The translations under genes were made by a program, and so were the position numbers. DNA of 64,000 bases from the NCBI RefSeq assembly GCF_009727055.1, contig NC_052351.1, forward strand, positions 11,507,196 through 11,571,195, in the 5' to 3' direction. The notes under the pieces were generated by a model. It had not been told where the DNA came from. It did not search any database and saw only the letters and a list, made by a program, of their open reading frames with translations. Below, piece after piece: positions 1 through 11,371 of the stretch. Position 1 is the stretch's first letter; every line of letters begins with the position of its first letter. Source of the DNA: Benincasa hispida (lineage: Eukaryota > Streptophyta > Magnoliopsida > Cucurbitales > Cucurbitaceae).

Positions 1-344
1 GTAATCAAATTTGGGTAACATATGAAAGATAAAATACAACTTTTTCATTATAGTTAATTGTCATTGAGACTTACTCGTATTAAATGACATAAACTTTTGA
101 TAATATCTTTTTCGATGTTTAATGCATGACATGTGTTTTATCAAAAAAAAAAAAAAAAAAGAAGAAGAAATAATTATCTAACAAATTTCTATTTCTATTT
201 TTTTTTCAAGAAATAGGAAATAATAATAGTTATCAAATATATTCCTGATTCGTATTCTCATAAAAGAGGAAACATAAACAAGTAACAGAGAACGAGAAAC
301 AGGAAACAAGAAACGGGAATGTCATCAAAAACAAAAACAAAAAA

Positions 345-660
345 CAAAATGATTAACTAACGGAACCTTAGTTTTGGTTTTTAGTTTTTGAAAATTAAGT
401 CAATAGACACTACTTCCACCTCAAAAATTTTTCATTTATTATCTACTTTTACTAATAGTTTAAAAAATCAAACCAAAATTTGAAAACTAAAAAAGAAACT
501 TTTAAAAACTTGTTTTTGGAATTTAGCTAAGAATTCAACGACTATACTTAAGGTGCAAATCATTATTAAAAAAAGAAAAAGAAGAAGAAGAAAATAACTT
601 TAATTTTTAAAAGTCAAACCAAAAAACGAAATTATTATGAAATGGGACTTAAAAATTACA
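345..660. mobile_element. MITE-like repeat (same family as 36631-36939)
   Basis: The segment shares with 36631-36939 an end reading like AACGGAACC, a tract rich in TTTTGGTTTTTAGTTTTTG followed by AAATTAAG, a block like ACTACTTCCACCTC, and GAATTCAACGACT farther in. No coding potential is visible. It is probably an old non-autonomous DNA transposon. Exact ends and a target duplication could not be fixed. Confidence 0.4.
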
Positions 661-939
661 ACTAAGTTTATCCATGGAACCAGAATGATATGTTTTGGGA
701 TGATTTTTCCTTGAAGACTTTTTTTAGTTTGTTGGAGAGGTTTGTTCATTCCTAAAATAATTTGTTTGTCTAAAAGAAAAATAATAATAATAGTAATTAA
801 AATTGAAGCGATGGAAAATATATCTTTGCTGGAACCTTTTGTTGGTTTAATTGTTCTTTCGCTATCCCTACAATTTAACTAAATTTTAATTCTGACTTAA
901 AATTTAGGTAAATATTTATTTACACATTTAATTTTGAAT

Positions 940-1260
940 TTGTATCAATTTAAACCTAAAATTAATAATTGTATCGATTTAAACTCTGGACTTTTATAAG
1001 TGTATCAATTTAAACTCCAAACTAATAATTGTATCAATTTAAACCCTGAATTTTTACAAGTGTATTAATTTAAATCTTGAAATTTCATATGTGTATAAAA
1101 AACGCTCCACTATGTTTTATTTGGATATATTTATGAAAGTTTAGGATTTAAATTGATATACTTATGATAGTTCAGGGTTTAAATTGATATAATTATTAGT
1201 TTGAGATCTAAATTGATAGACTTATGAAAGTTCAGGATTTAAATTGATACAACCTCCAAA
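940..1260. repeat. Foldback repeat with tandem sub-units in each arm
   Basis: The left arm (about 940-1085) has repeated blocks of the form TGTATCAATTTAAACTC separated by roughly 57 bases. The right arm (about 1130-1258) carries the reverse complement (TTTAAATTGATATACTTATGA) several times. The two arms could pair into a long imperfect hairpin around an A/T-rich centre near 1100. This is typical of plant foldback/MITE elements; no protein is encoded. Confidence 0.6.
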
Positions 1261-1650
1261 GTTCATGATCATAAATTGATATTTGTCTTAAAATTTATTT
1301 GTGAAACTCCAACTTTTATAAGCATTGCTTTTGGTTTCGCCTCAACTATCTCATATTAATGAAGATAGTTGTCCTCACTTATATATATACATGATCTTCC
1401 CTTATCTAGTCAATATGAGACTTTGATTGCATTTCCAATAATCTTCCCCTCGAACAAAGAACCACCGAGTCTCCCCTCAAACAGTCATCCATTTGTCTAA
1501 CTCTTATCTAGGTTAACTTTCCTTCACTAGAGCACACCACCTATCTCATAGAGTTCCAACCATAGATCATACCATGACTACCCTTGAGGCACCTACTGTA
1601 TCATTTTTTTGACACCTGAAGATCCTACCGACATGACTAAATCAAAGGCA

Positions 1651-1960
1651 TGACTCTGATACCATTTGCTGAGAAAAAAACACTCAATACTACCAGGAGA
1701 TAAAAAGAAAAATAACAGAGAAATTAAAATAAAACAATAATACTAGAAAATACAAGAATTTATGTAAAAAAACTCCAAACTCAGATAAAGACTACGACCC
1801 TAGAAATAAATTACTATGTTAAATTTGTTACAATTACACATAATAATAATTCTCTCTCGATTCCAATTATACGAACACTCTCAAAACTTTTGCACTACTC
1901 ACATCCTTTAATCCCGCTCTCAAACAAGATAATACAAAAGAAAACTTAACTAAAATCCGC
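1651..1960 (-). mobile_element. LTR-retrotransposon leader relic (primer binding site and LTR edge)
   Basis: Read on the minus strand, 1664-1651 gives TGGTATCAGAGTCA, the usual primer-binding-site form complementary to the 3' end of initiator tRNA-Met in plant copia elements. Immediately outside it, from 1667 on the plus strand, a sequence starting TGCTGAG could be the LTR edge. No gag or pol frame survives downstream (lower coordinates). The far LTR end was not located. Confidence 0.45.
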
Positions 1961-3524
1961 ACATCTAAACTTAAAGTGTTGTACTTTTTTTTTTAAAAGT
2001 GTTTCTAATGGATATAATTTGAAACCATAGACATATATAGACTTTTTTAAATGTTTGAAATCTATTACTTCCTTGAACTTTTTTAATGTTAAGACAACTG
2101 TACTTTCAATATTTTGTTAAACTTAAAAGAATTTAGTTTTTAATGATTAAATCTAGATGTCATTTTCTTTTCTCCTTTTGTTTAGTAGAAAAATGTGAGC
2201 TAAGACTTAAACTTCTAAACTAAAAAATTAGAAATTTCTTCTTCCTTAAAACTAACAATGTTGTAATTGATACACACCATCTCTGTTAAAGTTAGGAAGT
2301 TAGTTGAAATAATCATAAGTCATACCCACTTATTTTTTAGGATTAGAAAAAAAAAAAAAAAAAAGAGTTGCCTTAAAATTTTCTGCGTAATAATGATTAA
2401 AAAAAAACAAAAAGTTTCACGGCCAACTAAAAAAAAAGAATTTTATAAAATTTAAAAGAAAAATAAATACGAGGAATTTGATCGCCATGGAATCTATATT
2501 TGTTTATTTTTAGGACAAGATTCTTTTTAGATTAGTCCAAAATATTTGGTGGCCATTTTTTAAAAGACAAATTTGTATTATATTTTTTAAAAAAACGAAA
2601 AATGCCTTTTATACTATATTTATTTATTTCGAATCGTTGTTGGATTATCTTATTGTTATTATTATTAGTAGTAGTACTATATAATATTCGGTATTAGCCA
2701 TTTTTTGAGAAATATAATTTTCATTTTCTTTCACACACAATTTGGTTTCTTATGATTAAAGTTTTTTTTTTTCTACCATACGTGTCGAAAACAAATCTTT
2801 TAACATTATATTAATGATACAAACATTTATGTTGGTCGAACTATACATATTTTGATAATTAACTACTTGATTTTTGAAAATTAAATTTATGAATATTATT
2901 ATTGTATATTTTTAGTTAGGGTATCTACTTTATTCAAATATTTTAAACACAATGGTTTGTAATTATTGTAATGTTGACCTGTGTGTTCATGTTTGCTAAT
3001 GTGGTAGATTATCCTTCTTGGTTCATAAATTTTAATTTGTAATAAAAAAAAATTAATATAATACAAGTTGAATTTAAAAATTTTTAAAATAAATTTAAAA
3101 TATTTACTTTTATTTTTAATAATATTAAGAATTCAAATGTTTCCTAAAGTAAAATTTTTAACTAATAAGGTGAATGTTTTTTTTTTTTTTTTAATATTAT
3201 TGTTTTCGAATTCGACTATAAATTTCAATGTTTACCTAAGGAAATCTGATAATTATTACATAAAATTGTTAGAAAAGAAGAACCATTTTCAAAAGCTAAA
3301 AAAACAAAATAATTAGTGTTAATTATCAGATTTCATGTTTTATCACTCATAATTCAAGATTGTTTTATTATCATCACATTGACACTTTTTTTTAATGGAT
3401 AATGACATATTTTAATGTTAGTTGATTGTATTTTTCTTTTTAAAAAAAGATACTTCAAAAACATTAACCACAATTCCAATCCTCTTTCATCCTAAGAGGA
3501 CAACCATCCAAAGAACCCAACAAC

Positions 3525-3722
3525 CTAAGAAACCTCAAACTCTTTCCCAGATGAAGACCCACTCAAAGCAACAACCCTCTCCAACTCAATACTAACCCGT
3601 ACAATGCGATGTGCAATAAAATTACTGGAACAATTACAAAAAGAAAAATAAATTTGTCTGAAGCTTTGGCCTATTATAAAAATATCATCCATAATATTAC
3701 AAATTTCAGTAAAATCACTCAT
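3525..3722 (-). pseudogene. RNase H-like (RVT_3 type) retroelement fragment
   Basis: A 65-codon open frame includes the pattern SFRQIYFSFCNCSSNFIAHR, which resembles the C-terminal end of RNase H-like domains of plant non-LTR retroelements, where a conserved block of the form F.H..R..N..AH.LA is found. The final AH.xxR and the preceding N are retained; other residues of the domain are absent. It is an isolated fragment without flanking reverse transcriptase. The family call is an inference from this short motif. Confidence 0.35.
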
Positions 3723-4460
3723 TGATTGTAATATATTTAAGAGTTAACCAAATTTGAATTCTTTGAAACTATCAAATGGGATTAAAAACAAAATATCATC
3801 ACAATGTTAGTTAATTGATTATGTTTTAGAGTAAAAAAGGAAATACGCCATTTTCTAGTAGAGTAAAATTCAATTTAGGAACCATTTGAGAGATTTAATG
3901 CCATAAAAATTGTTTCTATAAATTTTCATTAAAATAAGAGGAATATATATAATTTTAATTTTTATATTAAAATTAAATACAATCATCTAAAAGAAATGTG
4001 TTTTTTCCATGTGAATTTTGTAATTTCAACGTTCAGTCAACTCATCTCAAAATAAATAAATATTTTTAAAAATTAATCAAATCATACGAATTTAAACTTT
4101 TAAAATTATAAAAATAAAGTTGAAATAGAATTAAAAAAACCAATTGAAACTTTTATAACAAAGTTGAAATAGGATTAAATTGAAACTTTTAATAGTATGA
4201 AAATTAAATTGAAAATCTACTCAAATTGATCAAAATTTTATATTAACCTTATGTTTGCACATCGGGTTAAATCTTAAAATCTTGATTTCTAATATTTTAA
4301 AGAACAAATATCAAGGAATTATNTATATTTAAAGAAAAAAGAGGATTAGAATAAACAATTATCATCGTACGACAAAATTTTAAAACTATTTTAGTTTTCG
4401 TAAAGCAAAACATTAAAAAATCATTGAGAGTAAAAAAAAAAAACAATTTTTAAATGGGAG

Positions 4461-4768
4461 GCTTGACCATATGGACTCCGGCCTCCGGGTTGAAGTACGT
4501 GACGAAAGCGCTGAGCGCCGCGCGTTTCGGGCAATTGATTTTAAACCAATAATAATCAGCCACGTAAGCAAAAAGGACGAGGCGGCTCTAATCCAAAATA
4601 GCGTCTAGGTTCAATGAACCATACGTCTTCCTCTCCGGACCATTGATATTTATCGTTCCATTTTTCTTTCAGTATCAAATTATCAATTCGGTCTGGAAGA
4701 CAGAGAAACACAATTTTCTGAGAAAGAGCGTTCGAAGAAGAAGCTTTTAGAGCGAGTTCAATTCTACA
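4461..4768 (+). promoter_or_regulatory. Putative promoter and 5' leader of the APR gene
   Basis: A GC-richer island (4480-4620) interrupts AT-rich DNA just upstream of the APR start. It contains two ACGT-core elements (TACGTGAC at 4496-4503 and CCACGTAA near 4560-4567) and a CCAAT box at 4546-4550. ACGT cores are recognised by bZIP factors, and the bZIP factor HY5 is known to regulate APR genes in Arabidopsis; that these sites work here is inference. The purine-rich stretch at 4700-4765 is probably 5' UTR. No clear TATA box was found. Confidence 0.45.
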
Positions 4769-5819
4769 ATGGCGCTTGCTTCTTCTTCTTCTGCTTCTGC
4801 GATTACCGGTTCCAGCTTCTCTCGTTCCATTTCCACCTCTGAGCCTAAAGGTCCTTTTACTTTCTTCTTTTCCTCATCCATGTCTGTGATTTTATGTTTT
4901 AATTATGATTGGTTTCGAGGAAGCGTGTTGATGAATAGAAATCAATTTCTTCTGTATGTTTAATTAGTTTCGTTAATTCCTCTTATGGAAGCCATTATTT
5001 TGTCAAGCAATGGCTGTTTGTTCAATTCTAAATTTGCCTTTTCTTTTCTTGTATTTAAAGCTAAATGCGCAATGAGTCCACTCATCTTCCTTGGACACGA
5101 ACAATTTTCGTTTGACCGTTTTAATTGGTTGCCCTTTTTGTTATGAAGGCTAGATTTTGTGTCGCCGTGTTGTAATTTTAGCTTTGAATTTCCATACTTC
5201 TCTTTAGGTGAATCAATTTTCAATTATTCTCTTCTACACTCAAGTCTGATGTGTTTGTTTGACCTTTGCAGCCCCGCAAATTGGTTCTGTTAGGTTGTTG
5301 AGTCGGCCTAATGTACCAGCTTCATCTGTGAATTATTCGCAAAGACGATGCTCTGTAGAGACTCTGCATGCCGAACCAAAACGGAACGACTCCGTTGCTC
5401 CTTTGGCAGCAACCTCCATTGCCCCTGGTGGGTCTTCATTCTCTTTGTTAATTTTCGTTAATTTTGACATTAGGTATTCTTGATGGTTTTACGAGAGTTT
5501 CTGTGTGGCAATTTGGTTTTGGTGGTGAAATTGATGTGTTTATACCTTCATTTCAGGGGTGGTTGAGGAGGAGGTTGAGAACTACGAGGGTTTGGCTAAA
5601 GACCTTGAAAATGCTTCACCCCTTGAAATTATGGACAAAGCCCTAGAGAAATTTGGCAATGATATTGCTATAGCTTTCAGGTAACACATCTGAACCGATC
5701 AATTTGGGAAAGTAAATGACTCTACTGGATGTGTATTCGTGATTCTTAATATTTTAAACACTGTACTTAAAAGTCGGTTTGGTCAAGTACTTTGAATCCA
5801 GTGCAAGCCCTTTTAGGAG

Positions 5820-5861
<42 letters not shown>

Positions 5862-7398
5862 TTTATATGGAGGATTTTGTCGGAAGCATAATTTATTTTA
5901 AAGGAAATATGTTTTAAGAGGTAAGAGTATCAAATTTCCTCGGTCAACGGTGCTGATGATACTTCAACGATTTTCACCTTTTTCTTTATTTATATTATAA
6001 AAGAAATTATTCTTAGCCGCTGCCACGCCAAGAAGAGCAAGGGCTTGTATGGAACGAATTCTTTCAACGCTCACTTAGAAAGTCGATCCATATACAGGCT
6101 CTAAAACTCAGTCTCGTTTTTTATAAGCATACCATTACTTTATTATTCCCCCATCGAAACTATTCGAGATATCAAGACTCAAGAGTCAACTATATTGTTC
6201 TGTTCACTATGTAGACATGTTTAGAATTTGGAAACTAAGATTTTCATTTCCTTTCCTGTAGTGGTGCTGAAGATGTTGCTTTGATCGAGTATGCCCATTT
6301 AACTGGTCGACCATTTAGAGTTTTCAGCTTGGACACTGGAAGATTGAATCCGGAAACATATAAGTTTTTTGATGAAGTGGAAAAGCATTACGGTATCCAT
6401 ATTGAGTACATGTTCCCTGATGCTGTTGAAGTTCAAGCATTAGTCCGAAGCAAAGGGCTGTTTTCTTTTTACGAGGATGGGCACCAGGAATGCTGCCGTG
6501 TGCGCAAGGTGAGGCCTTTGAGAAGGGCCTTGAAGGGACTAAGAGCTTGGATCACTGGTCAAAGGAAAGACCAATCCCCCGGTACCAGGTCTGAAGTTCC
6601 TGTTGTGCAGGTGGACCCTGTTTTTGAAGGGCTAGATGGTGGCATTGGTAGCTTGGTCAAATGGAATCCGGTTGCTGATGTTGGCAGTAAAGATATATGG
6701 GACTTCTTACGATCCATGAATGTGCCTGTGAACACATTGCATTCACAAGGATACATTTCAATTGGGTGTGAACCATGCACGAGACCTGTTTTGCCATGGC
6801 AACATGAGAGGGAAGGAAGGTGGTGGTGGGAGGATGCGAAGGCCAAAGAATGTGGTCTGCACAAAGGAAATCTTAAGCAGGAAGATGCAGCCCAGGTTAA
6901 TGGCAATGCAAATGGAGCTTCTACAGAAGCTGATATTTTTGAGTCTCAGAATTTGGTGAGATTGACTAGGGATGGAATAGAGAATTTGGCTAGGTTGGAG
7001 GGTAGAAAAGAACCATGGATTGTTGTTCTGTACGCACCATGGTGCCGCTTCTGTCAGGTAAGATACATTGTTTTAATATAATTGCAATTTTACATGTCAT
7101 TTCACGATGAGAGTACCAATTTTGATTATGAGATTGCTTATAATTTCCATCTATTCAAATTGGGCAGGCAATGGAAGGTTCATATGTTGAATTAGCTGAG
7201 AAGCTAGCTGGGACAGGAGTGAAGGTTGGGAAGTTTAGAGCCGATGGCGATGAAAAAGAGTTTGCACAGCAGGAATTGCAGCTAGGTAGCTTCCCCACAA
7301 TACTCTTCTTCCCTAAACATTCCTCTCGGCCGATCAAGTACCCATCTGAGAAGAGAGATGTTGACTCGCTTATGGCTTTTGTAAATGCTTTCCGATGA
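4769..7398 (+). CDS. APR: Adenylyl-sulfate (APS) reductase, chloroplastic, five exons
   Basis: The enzyme reduces adenosine 5'-phosphosulfate to sulfite with glutathione as electron donor, the key plastid step of sulfate assimilation. Exons by frame and GT/AG: 4769-4850, 5272-5427, 5557-5680, 6262-7057, 7168-7398; they join without frameshift to 462 codons, the usual plant APR length. Residues 1-~75 are Ser/Ala-rich, like a transit peptide. The reductase domain starts near residue 95 and has [12 protein letters not shown] at 121, the Cys pair CCRVRK at 198-199, CEPC at 290-293 and the catalytic ECGLHKG (Cys 318). The C-terminal thioredoxin-fold domain carries the redox site PWCRFC (Cys 382/385), split from the rest of the domain by intron 4. 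The two Cys pairs are the Fe-S ligands known in this family. Intron 3 contains a TA microsatellite. All key residues are intact. Confidence 0.96.
5822..5862. repeat. TA dinucleotide microsatellite in APR intron 3
   Basis: A run of TA repeats with one late interruption lies well inside the 581-base intron, away from both splice sites. Confidence 0.9.
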
Positions 7399-7815
7399 TC
7401 GAACCAGAATGTTTCTGGAATACACCTATATACAAAAATGTGGCCAGCTCCAGGGAGTCAATTATACAGTTGACACAAGAAGCAGTCTAAATTTTCGCCT
7501 AATCTAGAGTATCGTTATTCTATGTAGATTTTGGGGTTTGGGTTAGCCGTATTTCATTACTATCTTAGTCAATATCCGTGTATGATTGATTGTTGTATTC
7601 AGATCAGCTAAGGATAAAGAATACGTTGTTTGTTATGAAATTCGGCTTTGATTAGTGGAATGCTTTGAGTATCACTTTTCAAGAACTTGGGAACCTTTAA
7701 CAATACATTTGGCCCACATTGAAACCAATATCATTCACAAATGCTCAGGATTTCGCTCTAGCTTGTGCCTTTGGATTCGGATAAAATGGCATTGAATTAA
7801 AATCTTCAAGTGACT
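7399..7815. other. Convergent 3' flanks of APR and the lyase gene
   Basis: This 417-base spacer lies between two stop codons on opposite strands and should hold both 3' UTRs. No further coding sequence is seen. Transcripts from the two sides could overlap here. Confidence 0.6.
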
Positions 7816-10800
7816 TCATGGAGTATCGGGAGCTTCCAATCTTAAATAATCGTATAAAATTCCACAGAGTGCATCTCCATTCCTTGCCTGTGTGAGAAAT
7901 ATGGAGTTATCTCCCTTAACAAGCATTGAAGATGGAATGTCGATACTGTAAATTCGGTACAGTCCATGAATCCCATGTCGACAAACTGTGTTATCCATTC
8001 CCAAATCCATCAGCTGGAAGACCAGAGACTGCTCCGACCCCTTTGAGTTGACATTAATCTGCAGGCATAAAATAAAACAAGAGCGAACCTTTTGAATGGA
8101 CAATCAAGTATACTAAGTTCAATTTTCTCCAACATTTTCCTGTTTGTTTGTACCTTCAAGTTCGAGCGTGTTGCAGATGCAATGGCCAACCTCAGCCGGT
8201 AAGTTTCATTGGTTAAGGATGTCATGTTGAACTTAATAGTCCATGTTGTCGCAACATATTCACCATCTTCCCCTCTTCTACAGAATAGTATCACTCACCG
8301 TCAAGTGAATTTTCTAACGTTCATTTTGTAAATATATATGATGAGTTGCAAGTACAAACCTACAAACTTGAGCAAAGAACCAGTCTTTTTTCGGATTATT
8401 GATACCCACAGTGAAAACTTGGTCATTTATTGGATGTAAATCACTGTATCCCTCCCATAAACCATATTGCCTGAACCTGGATTTGGTACATGTCAGAGAG
8501 GGTATATAGCCTACTTCTTGCTAAGCAACCAAGTGAATTTTGATGTTTATTTTGCAGATGTTTGTCACCTAAAAGAAGGTTTTTGTTACTTACTTTTCTG
8601 GGCTGTGAAGGAATAACTTGTTGACATACATCGGATTCACATCAGGAACATAGAAGCTATTAGCTGTACGGTCTGGAAAACCAATCTCCCATAAAGTAGG
8701 ACCATCTCTGAGGGGACTATAGGTCAGAATGCCAAGATGGGTATAAGATCCTGATAAATATCAACCATCAGAACTAGTTGAAGAAGTTGCATTTGACTTC
8801 AACATTAGAAACAGATAAACTTCATTGAAGAAGAGCAAAAAGACCTGCAGATACTGTTACTAGTGACTTGTGAAGATAATCACCAATGAACCCAGGTACC
8901 CAACCATGAAGTCCATAGACTCCAGGAATAATGTTTCTGATAGTGAAATCTCCATTGGAATCTGTTTTTACCCAAAACTGATATTCCTGGAGTCACACAA
9001 ATATCCTTACTATTAAGAAGTTATGAAGTAAAAGTTATTGAATTCGATGGATTGAAGTTGATCAGAGTAACAAGTGTATGAAAGGCTCTGTCCCAGGAGA
9101 GCTAAGAAAAAGCTTTCACCTTGCTTTCTGTTTGCCAGGCACCTTCTTTTCTAGCAGCGGATAAACCAATATGCGCATCTCTCGCAGGGATGGGGGAACT
9201 TGAAATAAATCTAGAGAGTGGAAGAGAGAGAAACTTTCTTATCTTACCAGACACTTTAAGGACAATTACAATTCTTTAGAAATGGGGAACATTTTTACCT
9301 GTCTTGGACTAGTAGTCTTCCTGAAATTGAACCACGTTCATTTGCCATTAAATAAAAAGATGAAGAGACAAAATTGTACGGCCATGCTGTTTCCTCTAGC
9401 ATTCTCTATATCATGAATCAAGTGAAATATTAATCCCACATATCTGCCACTAAGCCTCTCGACTTGTACTAGCAGAATCACAATAAATGAGGAAGCAAAA
9501 TCATATCATGATCTTGTAATCTTCAAAAATCATATAATCTTCAGGTTTCCACAAGAAAGTACAGAATTTGAAGGGGATGTATGGTTCGGTAGCTAATGGT
9601 GTTTTTTAAGCCTATGTCATGAGAAAGTGGATCAATTTACTGCAAGATGTTGAAGAGTGCAGGGTACAGGTCGGGAGAAAGTTGGATTTCAAGCAACTAC
9701 CTGTTCTTTTGCATCTATCCATAAATTGTGTGCCTCTGATACGTCTGAGGTGGAGTTAAGGTATACAAGAATAGGACCAAAGACCTTTCTCCATGTCTGT
9801 CCCTCCTTAATATGTGTGAGTATATCTTCTCCAATGTAATGGGTTCCATGAAACATCTGTTGCATCAAAGATTTCTTTTATACCGAATTCTAAAGACATA
9901 TAATTCGTGATTTAAGTCGAGTTGGGTAGAGGAAAAATAATTACAGCAAGACATGTAGGACCAGTATGGACTGTCAGATTTTGCTTTGTAGGACCTCCAT
10001 TTCGGAACTCATGGCTTGGAAAAACTATCCAAAAACCTATGTTGTTTGGGCTGGAACTTATCCATCCATGAACTCCTCCATCTTTGTTATCCATGGAGTA
10101 TTGGTACTTATCATCTACCTGCATATAGTCCTTATGTTTATGGAAATCATTTTGTCTTTGCAGGTAAATCAAATAATTAAGGCTTGCATTCTCACCTCTC
10201 CTTTCAGATCAGGATTAATGGGATTTACAAGCAGAACTGACTCTGGTACAATTAGTTGTTCACCTCTGCCTGGATGCAAATCCTCTGGCATTGGCATTAT
10301 TCTTTGCTTCTCATCTGAAATTGCCATGTAGTGGAACCTAATTTGACCATAAATTGGTGAGGCAAACGGTAGAAGAAGGAAAAGGAAAAAGGAGGAAACA
10401 GCAAATTGTACTCTAGCTAGCCATGCATAGGCTGGGGAAGAAGATTATTTACTTCTCTTGTCGCAGTTTGAACACCATTCTTGTCTGAGCAAGATCGAAA
10501 GCCCGACATTCTGACGGGTGCTCGTAGATTGCATAGCAATAGAAGCCTGGAATACCAGTCCTCATTATGTACCTAGAGGACAAATCAGAAGCCTGTGAAA
10601 TTCAGCAGAATTTAGATCTTATTTCAAGGTAAAAGGGAGGACCGAATGAATGTACAACCTTATGTCCACACCAAGTGGAAGTTTGTTGCCTCGAGTTGAT
10701 GGGTCAAGAACTTTCCTGAATGATATTTCGATCGTGTCATCACTTGTGTTGATGACATTGAATTCAGATCCCTTAAGCCTACAAATTAATGGATTCAAGA

Positions 10801-11371
10801 GTTAGAGGAAATACTATAGTCATCCTCAGGCTTGAGAACATGATATATTTAAAACTTATCGTTTCAATCGACAACTTCTAAGGAGGGCTTGCATAGACAA
10901 ACTTTTTCTGGTTCATAGACCTATTTTCCTATGTTTTGAGGACTGCCAAACTGCTCAAGTTTCAAAATTTAACTTAATCTACCAGTCTAATGAAAGGCAG
11001 CATACAATTGGTATCTGTCCTTGCCTCCAGGCCAACTCCAGTTGATATCCCAATATCTGCACACAGGAAATAAGTCAAAAGTAGTCACATGAAATCCTGT
11101 TTGATCTACTATTTCGTCGTTGACGTTACCCTCTTTTAGATTCACTTGATTTCACATCTAACAGATTGTCCAGGCCTCCATACATGATGCCACTTACATA
11201 CCCTTGGGGGTTTGATATTGTCACCTTCAACAATCCATTGTCCAATACAACCTGCAAATCATCACAACACACATGGATTACAGAAAACTCGATCACAAGG
11301 AAATAAGAGTCATAGCGCTCCAAACTAACATGGGAGCCTTGATTTTGCACGCTCAGCTTCTTCTTCCCCAT
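7816..11371 (-). CDS. Rhamnogalacturonate lyase (polysaccharide lyase family 4), fifteen exons
   Basis: It cleaves the rhamnose-galacturonate backbone of pectin rhamnogalacturonan I by beta-elimination in the cell wall. Exons in transcript order: 11371-11330, 11251-11130, 11056-11006, 10778-10659, 10572-10453, 10337-10196, 10118-9945, 9856-9701, 9405-9299, 9210-9120, 8986-8845, 8750-8594, 8476-8360, 8277-8154, 8058-7816. They join in frame to 635 codons, normal for plant PL4. Family blocks in order: VVLDNGLLKVTISNP and YGGLDNLL near the N-terminus, GYWDINWSWPGG, FHYMAISDEKQRIMP, VDDKYQYSMDNKD, the lyase-core MFHGTHYIGEDIL, then the fibronectin-like segment (SGRLLVQDR to GVYGLHGWVPG) and the C-terminal carbohydrate-binding-like domain (THLGILTYSP, PTLWEIGFPDRTA, ending LYDYLRLEAPDTP). 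No clear signal peptide follows the first Met, as in several plant homologues; an upstream secretory exon cannot be excluded. Divergent from the MYB-like gene. Confidence 0.93.

Larger units (their letters stand above)
1..4460. other. AT-rich intergenic region with decayed repeats
   Basis: No protein gene is supported here. The sequence is strongly AT-rich with long A/T homopolymers; short open frames such as those near 2267 and 3068 have the lysine/phenylalanine/isoleucine-rich composition expected of AT-rich noncoding DNA. Four relics inside it are listed separately: a MITE-like element at 345-660, a foldback repeat at 940-1260, a copia leader relic at 1651-1960 and an RNase H-like relic at 3525-3722. 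One ambiguous base (N) lies at 4323. Confidence 0.7.

Noticed and set aside
2267..3316. Small Lys/Phe-rich frames in the first 3.5 kb
   Set aside because: Composition matches translated A/T homopolymers; no initiation context or family match.
6559..6906. 115-codon minus-strand open frame inside APR exon 4
   Set aside because: It is the complement of a conserved reductase exon; composition follows the sense strand and no family is recognised.
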